From positions 248,001 through 312,000 of the forward strand of contig JAJCXN010000039.1 of NCBI GenBank assembly GCA_029263415.1: a stretch of DNA of 64,000 nt, read 5' to 3'. A program made the translations under genes and the position numbers. The DNA is from Acidobacteriota bacterium. GTDB taxonomy: Bacteria; Acidobacteriota; Thermoanaerobaculia; Multivoradales; Multivoraceae. Positions 8,671-17,904 of the stretch are shown one piece after another (position 1 is the stretch's first letter; the number at the start of each line of letters is the position of its first letter). The notes under the pieces are model-generated. The model ran no database searches. It saw only the letters and a program-made list of their open reading frames with translations, and was not told where the DNA came from.

Positions 8671-9845
8671 GGTTGGCTAGCGAGCTGCTCGAAGAAGCGC
8701 GCTCGCGGATAGGTGCCCAGCACGCGTAGCTCTTTGGTGTGCGGCCTAATCGCTTCGAGTGCCTGGCTGAAGATCTCAGTGGCCGAGTGGCCCTGGACGT
8801 CGAGGTAGAAGCGGTAGTTCCAAGGAGCATCTGGCATGGGCCGTGACTCGATCTTGGTGAGGTTCAAGTTTCGCCTCGCGAAGTGTGTCAAGACATCGGC
8901 CAGATCGCCTGGGGCATGGCCGGTGGTGAGCACGAGTGAGGTCTTACAGGCACCGTCGGCAGGGCAGTTGGCCGCTTCGCGTGCGAGTTCAACGAAGCGC
9001 GTGTAGTTGCTTGCCTGATTCTGGATGTCGGCGGCAATGACCTCTAGGCCAAACACGGTGCCGGCAGTTTCACTGGCGATCGCCGCCACCTTCGGGTCTT
9101 GCACCAACCGGACCTCTTGGGCCGCGCCCGCGGTGTCGGAGAAGGCGCGAACCTCAACCCCAGACAAGGTTCGCAGGAACCGTTCGCATTGAGCTAAAGC
9201 TTGCGGATGTGAGAGCACGCGCTCGATCGTTAAGAGCTTGGTACCTGGAAGTGCCAGAAGTTGATGTTTGACTTCTGTGACTTCTTCGGCGTTGATGACC
9301 AGGTCGCCAGCCGACAGCAGGTCGTAGGTCTCGTTGATGCTGCCCGCGGTGCTGTTTTCGATCGGCAGCAGGGCGACGTCGTTCTTGCCCGTCCGCACCG
9401 AGTCTGCCGCGCTGCGGAAGTTGTCGAAGCCCGAGAGCAACACCCCGGCGTCCCTGCCGGCGTAGCGCCGTTGTGCGGTCAGGTGGGAGTAAGACCCTTC
9501 GACGCCTTGATAGGCCACGCGCAACGGCGTATCCGGGAGGTTCTCGAGATGGGTTTGTTGCTGCGCGACAGAGGCCTCGATGATCAGTCGGTAGAGCTGC
9601 TCGAACCGGTGCGGGTCAAGACCAAGAGAACTCGCTTCGGCACGAATGCTCTCCAGCAGCTGTCCTTCGCGACGTTGGTCGCGAATCGCGACTGCCGACA
9701 GCAGTTTTACGTCCGCTACGCGAATTGCCAGTCCCATTCGCTCCTTGAGCGCCTCGAGGATGCGGGTGTCGATGTGCTCGATCTCGGTTCTGATCTTGCG
9801 CAAAGTTTCGAGATCGGCACTGTTTGTGTTGACATCATCTGTCAT
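8667..9845 (-). CDS. pheA: Bifunctional chorismate mutase/prephenate dehydratase
   Basis: The 392-residue protein has three parts. An AroQ-type chorismate mutase domain covers residues ~10-95. A prephenate dehydratase domain covers ~105-290, with YQGVEGSYSH and LPIENSTAGS. An ACT regulatory domain covers ~300-385, with the phenylalanine-binding ESRP motif followed by YRFYLDV. It converts chorismate through prephenate to phenylpyruvate and should be feedback-inhibited by phenylalanine. It is the first gene of the pheA-lhgO-hydrolase operon. Confidence 0.94.
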   Translation of the reverse strand: MTDDVNTNSADLETLRKIRTEIEHIDTRILEALKERMGLAIRVADVKLLSAVAIRDQRREGQLLESIRAEASSLGLDPHRFEQLYRLIIEASVAQQQTHLENLPDTPLRVAYQGVEGSYSHLTAQRRYAGRDAGVLLSGFDNFRSAADSVRTGKNDVALLPIENSTAGSINETYDLLSAGDLVINAEEVTEVKHQLLALPGTKLLTIERVLSHPQALAQCERFLRTLSGVEVRAFSDTAGAAQEVRLVQDPKVAAIASETAGTVFGLEVIAADIQNQASNYTRFVELAREAANCPADGACKTSLVLTTGHAPGDLADVLTHFARRNLNLTKIESRPMPDAPWNYRFYLDVQGHSATEIFSQALEAIRPHTKELRVLGTYPRARFFEQLASQP

Positions 9846-10103
9846 GGCTAAGACCTATTGTTGCGGCGCTGATCGTTGCCGCTCTATCGAGGAACGGGGC
9901 AATGGTGGCTGACCCACAATGATCAGTATCCCCATAGACTGGATTGTCCGATTTGGCGTTCAGTCGCGAGGAGCCTATCCGTACAATGGGTACTGCGGGG
10001 AGTCTCACACTGCGACACAAACGAAGGAGAACCACGCGTTGCGCTGTTGCGAGGTTGCCTTGAGCCTGATTGCCTTGAGATCGTAGAAAAGGGATAGTGA
10101 ACG

Positions 10104-11531
10104 GTGACAATTCATATTGAGCTGGTAGGGGACGACCGGGTTGAAGTCGTTGCTGGCGACATTGCTGATTTCATCGGTCACTTTTCTGAGCACCTCTCCC
10201 GAGAGGGCGTTTTCCTTGAGACCGACCTAGCCCTCGATCGCGGGCGCGAGCTGCAGCTATCGATGCGGCTCGAGGACGGTTTTGTGCTGGTGCGAGGATC
10301 GGTAATGGTTGCATGGCAGCGGCAGCAACGCGCCGATTCGTCGATTCGAAGTGGCGTCGCGATGCACCTGCTCGAGATCGCTGAGGGATCTGAATTCCTC
10401 GAGCGGTTGGTGCGGGAGCATGAGAGCAGCGGTGGCTTAGCGTTCACTGTGGATCGAGACGCGCCGTTGACAGATGACGGCGGCCCGCTGCCCCCGGACG
10501 CGTTGGACCAGATGATGACGCAGCATGGCGATCTTAGGGCGATCGCGGAGTTGAAGGATGTCGTTGTGGCGCAGGATCGCGAGGTGGATCTGGATGAGAA
10601 CGCTCCCGAGTTTGCGCCTGGATTCGGCAAGGCAGACTCCTGGGACAGCGAGGTCGGGTTGGAGATTCCAGGCCAGGTCAATAATTGGCTGCAACAACAG
10701 TCGGTGTCACCCCTGCCTCCGGCTGCATCGCCTGCTTCTGCATCGCCGCCAGCGGCGCCGACACACGTAACTGAGCGTCCCGATGTGCAGCAGCCTCTAG
10801 CGGCGCCACAACAGCCGCTAGCAGCCTCAGTGCGTGGGCTCGCGAACAGGGGGCAAGCAGCGGATCAGCCGGCAGAGGAGCCGAAGGTTCGGCGTTCGGG
10901 TCCAATCAAGATGAAGCTCGCGGCTGATCGGCAGCCCGATTCGAGTCCAAGCTTCCAAGCGCAGGTGCCGGCTCGTGAGCCCACGCAGTCGAGCAGCTTT
11001 GTTGAAGCCTCGCGGCGGGTGACCGAGTTGATGGGAGAAGGATCGAGGACGCGGATGAAGCCGATGGTGCCGAGTTCGTCCGGAAGCGTGACTGGAGCGG
11101 TAAGAGGCAGTAGCCAGTCTCGAGCTGAGGACCCCACTCTGGCCACGGTAGCCATCAAGCCGGGAGAGCTCGCCAACATGCTCGAACGCCAAGCAGCCGC
11201 CCACGCTGCGAGTTCTCAGGGTAGGGCGGAGAATGCGAAACGCGAGTCGTCTCGGGTCGGCGAACCGCTAGTTCGGTCGGCAGTCGGGGCGACGGAGTCA
11301 GGGGCCGCATCGGCTTTCGCTGATCAGACTCTGGTGACGAAGCCGTCGGATGCTGGCGAGCCGTCGAGCAGCAACAAGTCAGAATTGGTGATCGATCCCG
11401 AAGTCATGGGTGAGGCTGACTCGGTCTCTGGCTACGGCTATCCAGAGGAGGACCGAACCCCGATGTTGATCATTGGGGTGTTGGTCGCAGTGATCGTGAT
11501 CGCACTGGTGGTGTGGAGTCTGGTGTTTTAG
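10104..11531 (+). CDS. PilZ-domain protein with a C-terminal membrane anchor
   Basis: The protein has 475 residues from GTG 10104. The first ~110 resemble the PilZ variant common in deltaproteobacterial and acidobacterial proteins: a beta-barrel core with GRELQLSMRLEDGF and VMVAW. I do not see a clean RxxxR motif for c-di-GMP. Residues ~200-440 are rich in Ser, Ala, Pro and Gln and probably disordered. The last ~23 residues (LIIGVLVAVIVIALVVWSLVF) form one membrane helix, so this looks like a tail-anchored protein with its PilZ domain in the cytosol. The 258-base gap upstream separates it from divergent pheA. Function unknown. Confidence 0.75.
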   Translation: MTIHIELVGDDRVEVVAGDIADFIGHFSEHLSREGVFLETDLALDRGRELQLSMRLEDGFVLVRGSVMVAWQRQQRADSSIRSGVAMHLLEIAEGSEFLERLVREHESSGGLAFTVDRDAPLTDDGGPLPPDALDQMMTQHGDLRAIAELKDVVVAQDREVDLDENAPEFAPGFGKADSWDSEVGLEIPGQVNNWLQQQSVSPLPPAASPASASPPAAPTHVTERPDVQQPLAAPQQPLAASVRGLANRGQAADQPAEEPKVRRSGPIKMKLAADRQPDSSPSFQAQVPAREPTQSSSFVEASRRVTELMGEGSRTRMKPMVPSSSGSVTGAVRGSSQSRAEDPTLATVAIKPGELANMLERQAAAHAASSQGRAENAKRESSRVGEPLVRSAVGATESGAASAFADQTLVTKPSDAGEPSSSNKSELVIDPEVMGEADSVSGYGYPEEDRTPMLIIGVLVAVIVIALVVWSLVF

Positions 11532-11582
11532 GCACGCGGGGTCGTCCGTGTGCTTGATGGGTGTCAGGGACCGCAGACACCT

Positions 11583-12089
11583 TTAGACCAGCACTAGTTC
11601 GGCGAGCTCCAACTGGACGTTCCTACGTCGGATCGGAGAACGGCGCGATAGTCGGTAGTCTGAGTTGAGGTGAAAGAGCCGTAGAACCTGGGTGGTGTCC
11701 TGCGGGGCTGGTTGCGATTCGGTCTGGTTGAGGCGGTCAAACGCGGTGGCGAAACGCTGCAAGAGGAAGATGCGGTCAGGCGCCATCGACCTGAGCCTCG
11801 AGAACGTGGCGTCGGTGAGCTCCAGGGGTGCAGGGAAGCGGATCAGCAAGATTGTGGTTTCTGCGTCAACGCGCTGAGTTGCCTCAACCAGGCTTGGTGC
11901 GGGCGGCCCCCACACTTGCAGCGCCGGAGGCCCAGAGTCAGTTGAAGCTGCATCGAGCCAGCTGAGAGCCCTTCTCGAACTGTGATCGAGTGCCTCGCGG
12001 AGATTCGATTGCCAGTAGTCGAGTTCGCCTGGATGAACGCTCTCGAGGGCCATCGTCTGGGGTTCTGAGATAGGGTTCGCGGCACCCAT
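11583..12089 (-). CDS. Hypothetical protein
   Basis: A 168-residue frame starts at the ATG whose first base is 12089 (MGAANPISEP). It is open further upstream, but that part would run into the divergent cytochrome gene. No signal peptide, membrane segment or known motif is visible; the middle has a hydrophobic stretch (TTILLIRFPAPLEL) typical of a folded cytosolic protein. Third-position GC is moderate. It converges with the PilZ gene. I do not recognise the family. Confidence 0.45.
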   Translation of the reverse strand: MGAANPISEPQTMALESVHPGELDYWQSNLREALDHSSRRALSWLDAASTDSGPPALQVWGPPAPSLVEATQRVDAETTILLIRFPAPLELTDATFSRLRSMAPDRIFLLQRFATAFDRLNQTESQPAPQDTTQVLRLFHLNSDYRLSRRSPIRRRNVQLELAELVLV

Positions 12090-12117
12090 GGTGCGTTCGA
12101 GTTCCTTCGTTCGGTCG

Positions 12118-12741
12118 ATGGTCACGACTGGTGTGCCCTGCGACCTTGATTCTTCATTGCGGCAGCATAGCCGTGGATGGAGCCTGGGCTTGCTCGCTGG
12201 CATGATCCTGTTGGTCGGATCCTTAGGCTGCGCCAAGTCCTCCGCCGAAAGAACAGACGTCCAGGCATCAGACCCTCCTGAGTTAGCAGCAGGCGCCGAG
12301 GTGTCAAGCGCAGGGCCAGGCTCTGGCACTCAGCCCGTTGCCTACAGCCACGCCGTACACATTGAGGCGGGGCTTGAATGCAAACGCTGTCATGCAGGAG
12401 CGTTCGAAAACAAGCGTGCTGGCTTGCCGCCGCTGGCGACCTGTATCTCTTGCCATCGCCGTACCATTCCGGACCATCCCGAGGTGAAGAAACTGTTGGC
12501 GGCCTGGGAGGCCGAGACGCCGCTTCAGTGGGTCAAGGTAAACGTTCTACCGAAGGCGTCGATGGTGCAGTTTCATCACGCAGCGCATGCGCGCGCCGAC
12601 GTGGGCTGCGAGCAATGCCATGGTGATGTGGCGTCGATGGCGATCGCTGAGCCAGTGATCGACGTTGCCCGCATGGGCTGGTGTGTTCAGTGTCATCGCG
12701 ACAATGGTGCGACCGACGACTGCCTAGCGTGTCACTACTGA
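12118..12741 (+). CDS. Pentaheme cytochrome c lipoprotein, ActA/QrcA-like
   Basis: The 207-residue protein has a lipoprotein signal (LLVGSLGC) and five CXXCH haem sites: CKRCH, CISCH, CEQCH, CVQCH and CLACH. Five c-type haems, a lipid anchor and the genes that follow match the first subunit of alternative complex III (ActA) or Qrc. The start is uncertain: ATG 12088 and 12118 are in frame, and a TTG at 12157 would put the signal peptide right at the N-terminus. It leads the operon that continues with the MopB, FeS and NrfD subunits. Its role is electron transfer on the periplasmic side, between the quinol-linked core and an external partner. Confidence 0.87.
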   Translation: MVTTGVPCDLDSSLRQHSRGWSLGLLAGMILLVGSLGCAKSSAERTDVQASDPPELAAGAEVSSAGPGSGTQPVAYSHAVHIEAGLECKRCHAGAFENKRAGLPPLATCISCHRRTIPDHPEVKKLLAAWEAETPLQWVKVNVLPKASMVQFHHAAHARADVGCEQCHGDVASMAIAEPVIDVARMGWCVQCHRDNGATDDCLACHY

Positions 12742-12755
12742 GACCTGGACTAAGA

Positions 12756-15035
12756 ATGAAACCGAAGAACGCCAAGAGCAAGAACCAACACGATCCGTCC
12801 GACCAGACCGGTTTGGTTGCCGGCACCGAGCTACTCCACCATATGCCTCGTCGGGCGTTCTTGGGGTTGACCGGGACAGCGGCAGGTGTGGCTTTGCTTC
12901 AAGGCTGCGCAAAGCGCGAGACGGTCTTGATAGAGCAGTCGCTGAAGCGCAGCTCTACGAACCCTGGAGAGGCTTCTTGGCGCCGGTCGATTTGTCAGCA
13001 ATGTGCCGGAGGTTGCGAGGTCCAAGTACGCATGATCGATGGCCGAGCGAAGAAGATCGAGGGAGATCCGACATCGCCGGTGAACTCTGGCGGCGTGTGC
13101 GCGCTCGGTCACTCTGCTCTGCAAGAGCTCTACCACCCCAACCGGATCTTGCACCCACAGCGCACGGCGGGGAGCGCTGAATCGACGGTCGAGGCTTCAT
13201 CTTGGGAGGACGCACTCGCCGCGATTGGACCGATATTCAAGAGCGCTGGCGGCACTGGGGCGATTGCCGTATGTTGCGGTCCGGATCCGGTCGAGCGTGC
13301 GATGGTCGAACATCTCGCGTCGGCGTTGGATGCAACGGTTTGCGTGGTCGAGTCTGCCCATGCAGCAGTTGAGCGCGAGGCGCAACGACGGTTCTTCGGC
13401 GGTGAAGTGGAACTCTTGCAATCGTTGGCGGATGCCGACCTCATCTTGGCGGTCGGTGCATCGATTTTGGATCGATGGGGGAATCCCGTTGCGCAGGCTC
13501 TCGGTGTCGCTGAGGCGCGAGCTCGCGGCGCTCAGTTGGCAGTGATCTCAGAGCGTATGTCGTTGACCGCGGCCAAGGCCGATCTCTGGTTGCCCGTTCG
13601 AGGAGGCACGCAACCGTTGGTTGATGCGCTGGTTGCGCTGGCGGAGGGTTCGTCTGGAGCTGTGGATCTAGCGGTCCTTGCTTCGCAGCTGGATGTTCCG
13701 AGCGAGCGCCTCGAACGACTAGCGGAGCTGCTCGCTGCGGCCGAGCATCCCGCGATCCTGGTCGGCGGCGAGGGCGCCACCGTCGAAGATGTTATGGCTG
13801 GCCATCGGTTGCAGAGCGCCTATGGAGTGCTGCCACGAGCCGTGCGTGCTGATCGGTTGTTGGGTAACGTCGCCGATCCGCGCACCGGTCCTTCCACCGG
13901 TCCTTCCACCGGTCCTTTGCGTCAACTCTCGCTCAAAGAACTCACCGCTAGGGTCGCAGACGGCTCCGTCCGAGTAGTGATCACCATCGGCGTGGATCTC
14001 CTAGGCGCGGTACCTCAAAGTTGGGGCCTCGCTGATTCCTTGAGTAGCAACTCAAGCTCTGCATTGATCGCGCTGGCGACAGCCAACGACGCGACCACTC
14101 GGGCCGCCGATTGGATACTGCCGATGCAGACCGATCTCGAGCGGGTGCAAGTGAGCTTGACTCGTTATGGGCAAGAGGCCGCCGCCTTGGTAGTCGCAGA
14201 TCCGTTGGTCGAAGCGCGCGGTGAGTCACGCCACCCGGTGGACATTGTCTTGGCCATGATCGCCGCGTCGGGTCAAGACGCAGGCTGGGAGGATGCCTCA
14301 GCGGCGCGCGAGGCCATGGTGGCTGCGATTGGAGATCTTGGTGGCAAGACCGCGAGCGGAGTGGTTCGCTCAGCGGTTCGCGGCGACGGTCGCGTTCCGC
14401 TGCTGGGTGACGCACTGCCCACAGTGTCGGCGCTCAATGCGGACGGGGCACTCGCGGTGCAACACGCCGAAGGTGACGGTTCACTTGAGTCAAGGGGTCC
14501 CAGTACCGGTGATCGCACTCAGCTCACGCTGTTCGAGGGGGTTCGCGGAGAACGATCTGGTTGGGGTCGGCCATGGCTGGCCGAACTGCCTGATCCAATA
14601 TCTTCGGTGATGTGGGGCTCATGGATCGACCTTGACCCGCACGCCGCGAACGAATTGGGTGTTTCCACAGGCGATCTGGTGACAGTGAAGTCGGCCTACG
14701 GCGCCACGTCCACTACGGTGTTCATCAACCCGGCTACACGACCAGGCACTGCGTCTATGCCACTCGGCGCTTTCGACCCATCGGTTCCAGGAGATGGCGA
14801 TCCGCGCAATTTGTTGGGCCCAGAGGACGTCGCGGGCGCTCCGTCTCAACGCGTCATGGTTGTTGTGAAAGTAGCCGGCGATAGTAAGAACAAGCCGTCT
14901 CCGATCTTCGGCCGAGGCCTTCATGCAGCAGAGCAGATCCCTGCGGGATGGAAAGGTCACGGTGCCGCAACAGCTGAGCCAGGCAAGCAGCTGATCGTTA
15001 TCGGCAACGGACCCTCGGGAGAGACTCATGACTAG
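12756..15035 (+). CDS. TAT-exported MopB-fold subunit (ActB1/QrcB-like)
   Basis: The 759-residue protein starts at ATG 12756. A twin-arginine signal (PRRAFLGLTG, Arg 32-33) ends in a possible lipobox (LLQGC, Cys 51). The motif C80-x2-C83-x3-C87-x27-C115 binds one FeS cluster, and the rest has the molybdopterin-oxidoreductase fold with a C-terminal molydopterin-binding-like barrel. In ACIII and Qrc this subunit keeps the fold but is thought to lack the Mo cofactor; I see no obvious Mo-ligand Cys, Ser or SeCys, but cannot prove its absence. It follows the cytochrome gene by 14 bases and overlaps the FeS gene by 8. Residues around TGPSTGPSTGP are a tandem repeat. Confidence 0.88.
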   Translation: MKPKNAKSKNQHDPSDQTGLVAGTELLHHMPRRAFLGLTGTAAGVALLQGCAKRETVLIEQSLKRSSTNPGEASWRRSICQQCAGGCEVQVRMIDGRAKKIEGDPTSPVNSGGVCALGHSALQELYHPNRILHPQRTAGSAESTVEASSWEDALAAIGPIFKSAGGTGAIAVCCGPDPVERAMVEHLASALDATVCVVESAHAAVEREAQRRFFGGEVELLQSLADADLILAVGASILDRWGNPVAQALGVAEARARGAQLAVISERMSLTAAKADLWLPVRGGTQPLVDALVALAEGSSGAVDLAVLASQLDVPSERLERLAELLAAAEHPAILVGGEGATVEDVMAGHRLQSAYGVLPRAVRADRLLGNVADPRTGPSTGPSTGPLRQLSLKELTARVADGSVRVVITIGVDLLGAVPQSWGLADSLSSNSSSALIALATANDATTRAADWILPMQTDLERVQVSLTRYGQEAAALVVADPLVEARGESRHPVDIVLAMIAASGQDAGWEDASAAREAMVAAIGDLGGKTASGVVRSAVRGDGRVPLLGDALPTVSALNADGALAVQHAEGDGSLESRGPSTGDRTQLTLFEGVRGERSGWGRPWLAELPDPISSVMWGSWIDLDPHAANELGVSTGDLVTVKSAYGATSTTVFINPATRPGTASMPLGAFDPSVPGDGDPRNLLGPEDVAGAPSQRVMVVVKVAGDSKNKPSPIFGRGLHAAEQIPAGWKGHGAATAEPGKQLIVIGNGPSGETHD
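13884..13918 (+). repeat. 12-bp tandem repeat inside the MopB gene
   Basis: ACCGGTCCTTCC occurs almost three times in tandem and in frame, adding a TGPS repeat to the protein. The reading frame is kept. Confidence 0.9.
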
Positions 15036-15738
15036 TTGGGGCATGGCGATCGACACCGACCGTTGCGACGGCTGCAACGCATGCGTGGTTGCGTGCAACG
15101 CGGAAAACAACATCCCCACTGTGGGTGCGCCCGAAGCGCGCAAGGGACGCACCATGCACTGGCTGCGCATCGAACGCAGTGTCGAGGGCGAGTTTCCTGA
15201 TGCCAAGGTTCGCTTCAGACCGGTCCTGTGCCAGCAGTGCGATCACGCGCCGTGTGAGCCGGTGTGCCCGGTGTACGCCACCTACCACAACCCCGAAGGC
15301 CTCAATGCCATGGTGTACAGCCGGTGCGTGGGCACCCGTTACTGCGCCAACAACTGCCCGTACTCGGTAAGAACCTTCAACTGGTTCGAGCCGGTGTTTG
15401 TTGAGCCTCTGAACGAGCAGCTCAATCCCGATGTTTCAGTGCGCACGGCCGGAGTCATGGAGAAGTGCACGTTCTGTGTGCAGCGGATCCAAGAGGGCAA
15501 ACAGAATGCTAAGGCGGATGGCCGCGCGGTCAGGGACGGTGAGATCCAGCCCGCATGCGCTCAGTCATGCCCTCCCAAGGCGATCACTTTTGGTGACTTT
15601 GACAACCCGGATTCTGCGGTGTCCCGAGCGGCGCGCAGCGATCGTGCGGAACGCTTGCTCGGCGACTTGGGCACGCAGCCATCGGTGGTATACCTGAGTG
15701 GGCCAGCCGATCGCGCCGAGCGGCAGAGCGATGACTGA
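15028..15738 (+). CDS. FeS electron-transfer subunit with one Cys-to-Thr site (ActB2/QrcC-like)
   Basis: The 236-residue ferredoxin-like protein has four cluster sites. Visible ligands are CDGCNACVVAC (residues 13-23), CQQCDHAPCEPVC (68-80), CVGTRYCANNC (100-110) and CTFC (147-150) with CAQSC (177-181). In the third group the second Cys is Thr (CVGT), as in the FeS part of alternative complex III, where a [3Fe-4S] cluster is bound. It has no signal of its own and probably leaves the cell with the TAT-bearing MopB subunit. It links the cytochrome/MopB layer to the NrfD membrane subunit. It overlaps both neighbours by 8 bases. Confidence 0.9.
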   Translation: MTSWGMAIDTDRCDGCNACVVACNAENNIPTVGAPEARKGRTMHWLRIERSVEGEFPDAKVRFRPVLCQQCDHAPCEPVCPVYATYHNPEGLNAMVYSRCVGTRYCANNCPYSVRTFNWFEPVFVEPLNEQLNPDVSVRTAGVMEKCTFCVQRIQEGKQNAKADGRAVRDGEIQPACAQSCPPKAITFGDFDNPDSAVSRAARSDRAERLLGDLGTQPSVVYLSGPADRAERQSDD

Positions 15739-17608
15739 CTCGCAAGCATCACTGGTTTCGACCTCAAAGGCCGACGCGGATTTCAGCGACGCAGGCGGTC
15801 CCCTGATCGATCACCTACTACGTTGGCGTCCGCGTCTGGCCACTGCCACGGTCTTCGCTGGCTTGGTCGCACTCTTGATGTTCGTTTGTTGGGGGATCCA
15901 GATCAAGTACGGCCTCGGGGTCGCCGGAATCAATCGTCCGGTGTTCTGGGGCTTCTACATCATCACCTTCGTGTTCTGGATCGGCATTTCCCACGCTGGC
16001 ACGTTGATCTCGGCGATCTTGCGGGTGACTGGAGCCGGGTGGCGCAGGCCGGTGACTCGGTGTGCCGAGGCGGTCACGGTCTTTGCCTTGTGCGTTGGCG
16101 GCATTTTTCCGCTGATCCATCTGGGTAGGCCATGGGTGTTCTTCTACATGATCCCCTATCCCAACGATCGCATGCTGTGGCCCAATTTTCGCTCGCCCTT
16201 GGTCTGGGACATGGTTGCGATCACCACCTACCTCACCGGCAGCTTGCTGTACCTGTCGCTACCGCTGCTGCCCGACCTGGCCTTGGTGCGCGACCGAATT
16301 GCCAGTCAGGGTGGTCTGCGGCACAAGGTGTTCTCTGCATTGTCGCTTGGCTGGCGGGGAACGCCCGGCCAGTGGCACGGACTCGACCAGGGCATCAAGA
16401 TTCTCGCGGTCGCGATCATTCCGGTGGCGATCTCGGTGCACACCATTGTCTCCTGGGACTTCGCCATGACCCAAGTGCCGGGCTGGAAGAGCACGATCTT
16501 TGGCCCGTACTTTGTGGTCGGCGCGATCTACTCGGGAATTGCCATGCTGCTGATTGCCATGGCGCTTTTGCGTCGTGGCCTGCAACTCAGTACCGTGCTC
16601 CACGATCGATTGTTCAACAACCTGGGTTTGTTGTTCTTGGCGATGACGCTCTTGTGGGGCTACTTCACGTTCTCCGAACACCTGACCACCTGGTACGCGG
16701 GCGATCTTGCTGAACAGATCGTCCACCATCGCTTGATGCAGGGCGGCTCGTTGATGGTGCTGATCGCCATGGTGGTCGTCAACGTGGTGATCCCGCTGGC
16801 GGTCTTGCCCTTTCGTTGGGGCCGCAGACCGCTGCCGCTAGCCTTGGTGAGCTGTGGAGTAGTGGTGGGGATGTGGCTCGAGCGCTGGATCATTGTGGTG
16901 CCGTCATTGTCGGCGCCCCGCCTCACCTTCTTTGAAGGCAGTTACTCACCCACTTGGATCGAGATCGGGATTCTGATCGGGTCGGCCGGACTCTTCGCAT
17001 TTCTCTATCTGCTGTTCATGCAGTTGTTACCGATCGTCTCGGTGTGGGAAATCCGTGAAGGCCTGATCGAGGACGAGCATGCTCAAGCAGCTGAGGACCA
17101 TTCGCTGGAGGTCGCCGAACCCAGCGGAGTGCCAGATGCGTCGGTTGCTTCGGTGGTATTGGCGACCGTGGCGGATTTGCGCACCCTACAGGTGTCAGCC
17201 GCTGATGCCGACGCCAAGATTGTGGGACTGCGCAGTTCTGCGCCGCTCCCCGGTGTGACTGCTGCGCAAACTCATCGGCGCCCTGTTCCAGTGCTTCGGT
17301 TCGCATTGATCGGTGCTTTGCTTGGCGGCCTCGGTGCGTTCTTGTTGGCCTCCCGAAGTGCGCTGGCTTATCCCCTGCCCACGGGTGGGATGGAGATCGT
17401 TGCGGGACCGCCGGTGGCGATCGTCACCTATGAGGGAACTGCACTCGGACTGATTCTGGCTACCGTGTTTGCCGTGGTTCTCGCGGTGCGGCGGGACAAA
17501 GATGTCGTTGTGAGTGACGAGTTGGCGAGTCGCTTAGCGACCGGCGAGATCCTGGCTACCGTGGAGGCTGAGTCTCCTGAGCAACTGACTATGGCCGTCG
17601 GTCGATGA
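15731..17608 (+). CDS. NrfD-type quinone-interacting membrane subunit with a fused ActD-like tail
   Basis: The protein has 625 residues from ATG 15731. Residues ~20-450 hold about ten membrane helices with NrfD/PsrC-family landmarks (PVFWGFYIITFVFWIGISHAG, RPWVFFYMIPYPN, FSEHLTTWYAG), the site of quinol oxidation or quinone reduction. A soluble linker (~455-525) follows, then two more membrane helices around a short YPLPTGG loop (~535-600). That last part resembles the two-helix domain of ActD (DUF3341), normally a separate subunit of alternative complex III. The fusion of ActC-like and ActD-like parts is unusual. Export of protons is possible but not shown. Confidence 0.87.
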   Translation: MTDSQASLVSTSKADADFSDAGGPLIDHLLRWRPRLATATVFAGLVALLMFVCWGIQIKYGLGVAGINRPVFWGFYIITFVFWIGISHAGTLISAILRVTGAGWRRPVTRCAEAVTVFALCVGGIFPLIHLGRPWVFFYMIPYPNDRMLWPNFRSPLVWDMVAITTYLTGSLLYLSLPLLPDLALVRDRIASQGGLRHKVFSALSLGWRGTPGQWHGLDQGIKILAVAIIPVAISVHTIVSWDFAMTQVPGWKSTIFGPYFVVGAIYSGIAMLLIAMALLRRGLQLSTVLHDRLFNNLGLLFLAMTLLWGYFTFSEHLTTWYAGDLAEQIVHHRLMQGGSLMVLIAMVVVNVVIPLAVLPFRWGRRPLPLALVSCGVVVGMWLERWIIVVPSLSAPRLTFFEGSYSPTWIEIGILIGSAGLFAFLYLLFMQLLPIVSVWEIREGLIEDEHAQAAEDHSLEVAEPSGVPDASVASVVLATVADLRTLQVSAADADAKIVGLRSSAPLPGVTAAQTHRRPVPVLRFALIGALLGGLGAFLLASRSALAYPLPTGGMEIVAGPPVAIVTYEGTALGLILATVFAVVLAVRRDKDVVVSDELASRLATGEILATVEAESPEQLTMAVGR

Positions 17609-17639
17609 GCGTTAAAGCGCGATTGGCGTTGCATTTTGC

Positions 17640-17810
17640 GTGTTGCCTGTTGACCGCGCGATCATCGCGCTCTTATTCCTTCATGCAGCTTGGCTCGGCA
17701 GAGAGTACGGTGCGGTGATCCTCAATCCACTCTTGATGGCGTTGATGTTCGCCGCGGCTCTTCTTTCAGCGCGGTCGCTACCGCGATCGGTTGCTAGCAT
17801 CCGAAGCTGA
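17640..17810 (+). CDS. Possible small membrane protein
   Basis: GTG 17640 to TGA 17808 encodes 56 residues with two hydrophobic stretches (AIIALLFLHAAWLG and VILNPLLMALMFAAALLSA). It lies 31 bases after the NrfD/ActD gene. Another ATG at 17605 overlaps the NrfD stop (ATGA) but its own frame closes after 37 codons; a one-base slip near 17645 would join it to this frame. It could be a small extra subunit of the respiratory complex, a frameshifted gene, or chance. Confidence 0.35.
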   Translation: MLPVDRAIIALLFLHAAWLGREYGAVILNPLLMALMFAAALLSARSLPRSVASIRS

Positions 17811-17904
17811 GGCGACCGCTCAGAACGACTGAGGTGTCGCCGTACGACTCTCGAGCAGGGGTTCCTTCGCCCGCCGAATCGCCGCCCGGCGCTACACTAT
17901 TGCC

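Noticed and set aside
9846-10103. Possible small genes between pheA and the PilZ gene.
   Set aside because: Neither strand shows coding bias; the gap more likely holds the divergent promoters. A weak TTGGCG/TATCCG pair with 17-base spacing near 9950-9985 was too poor to list.
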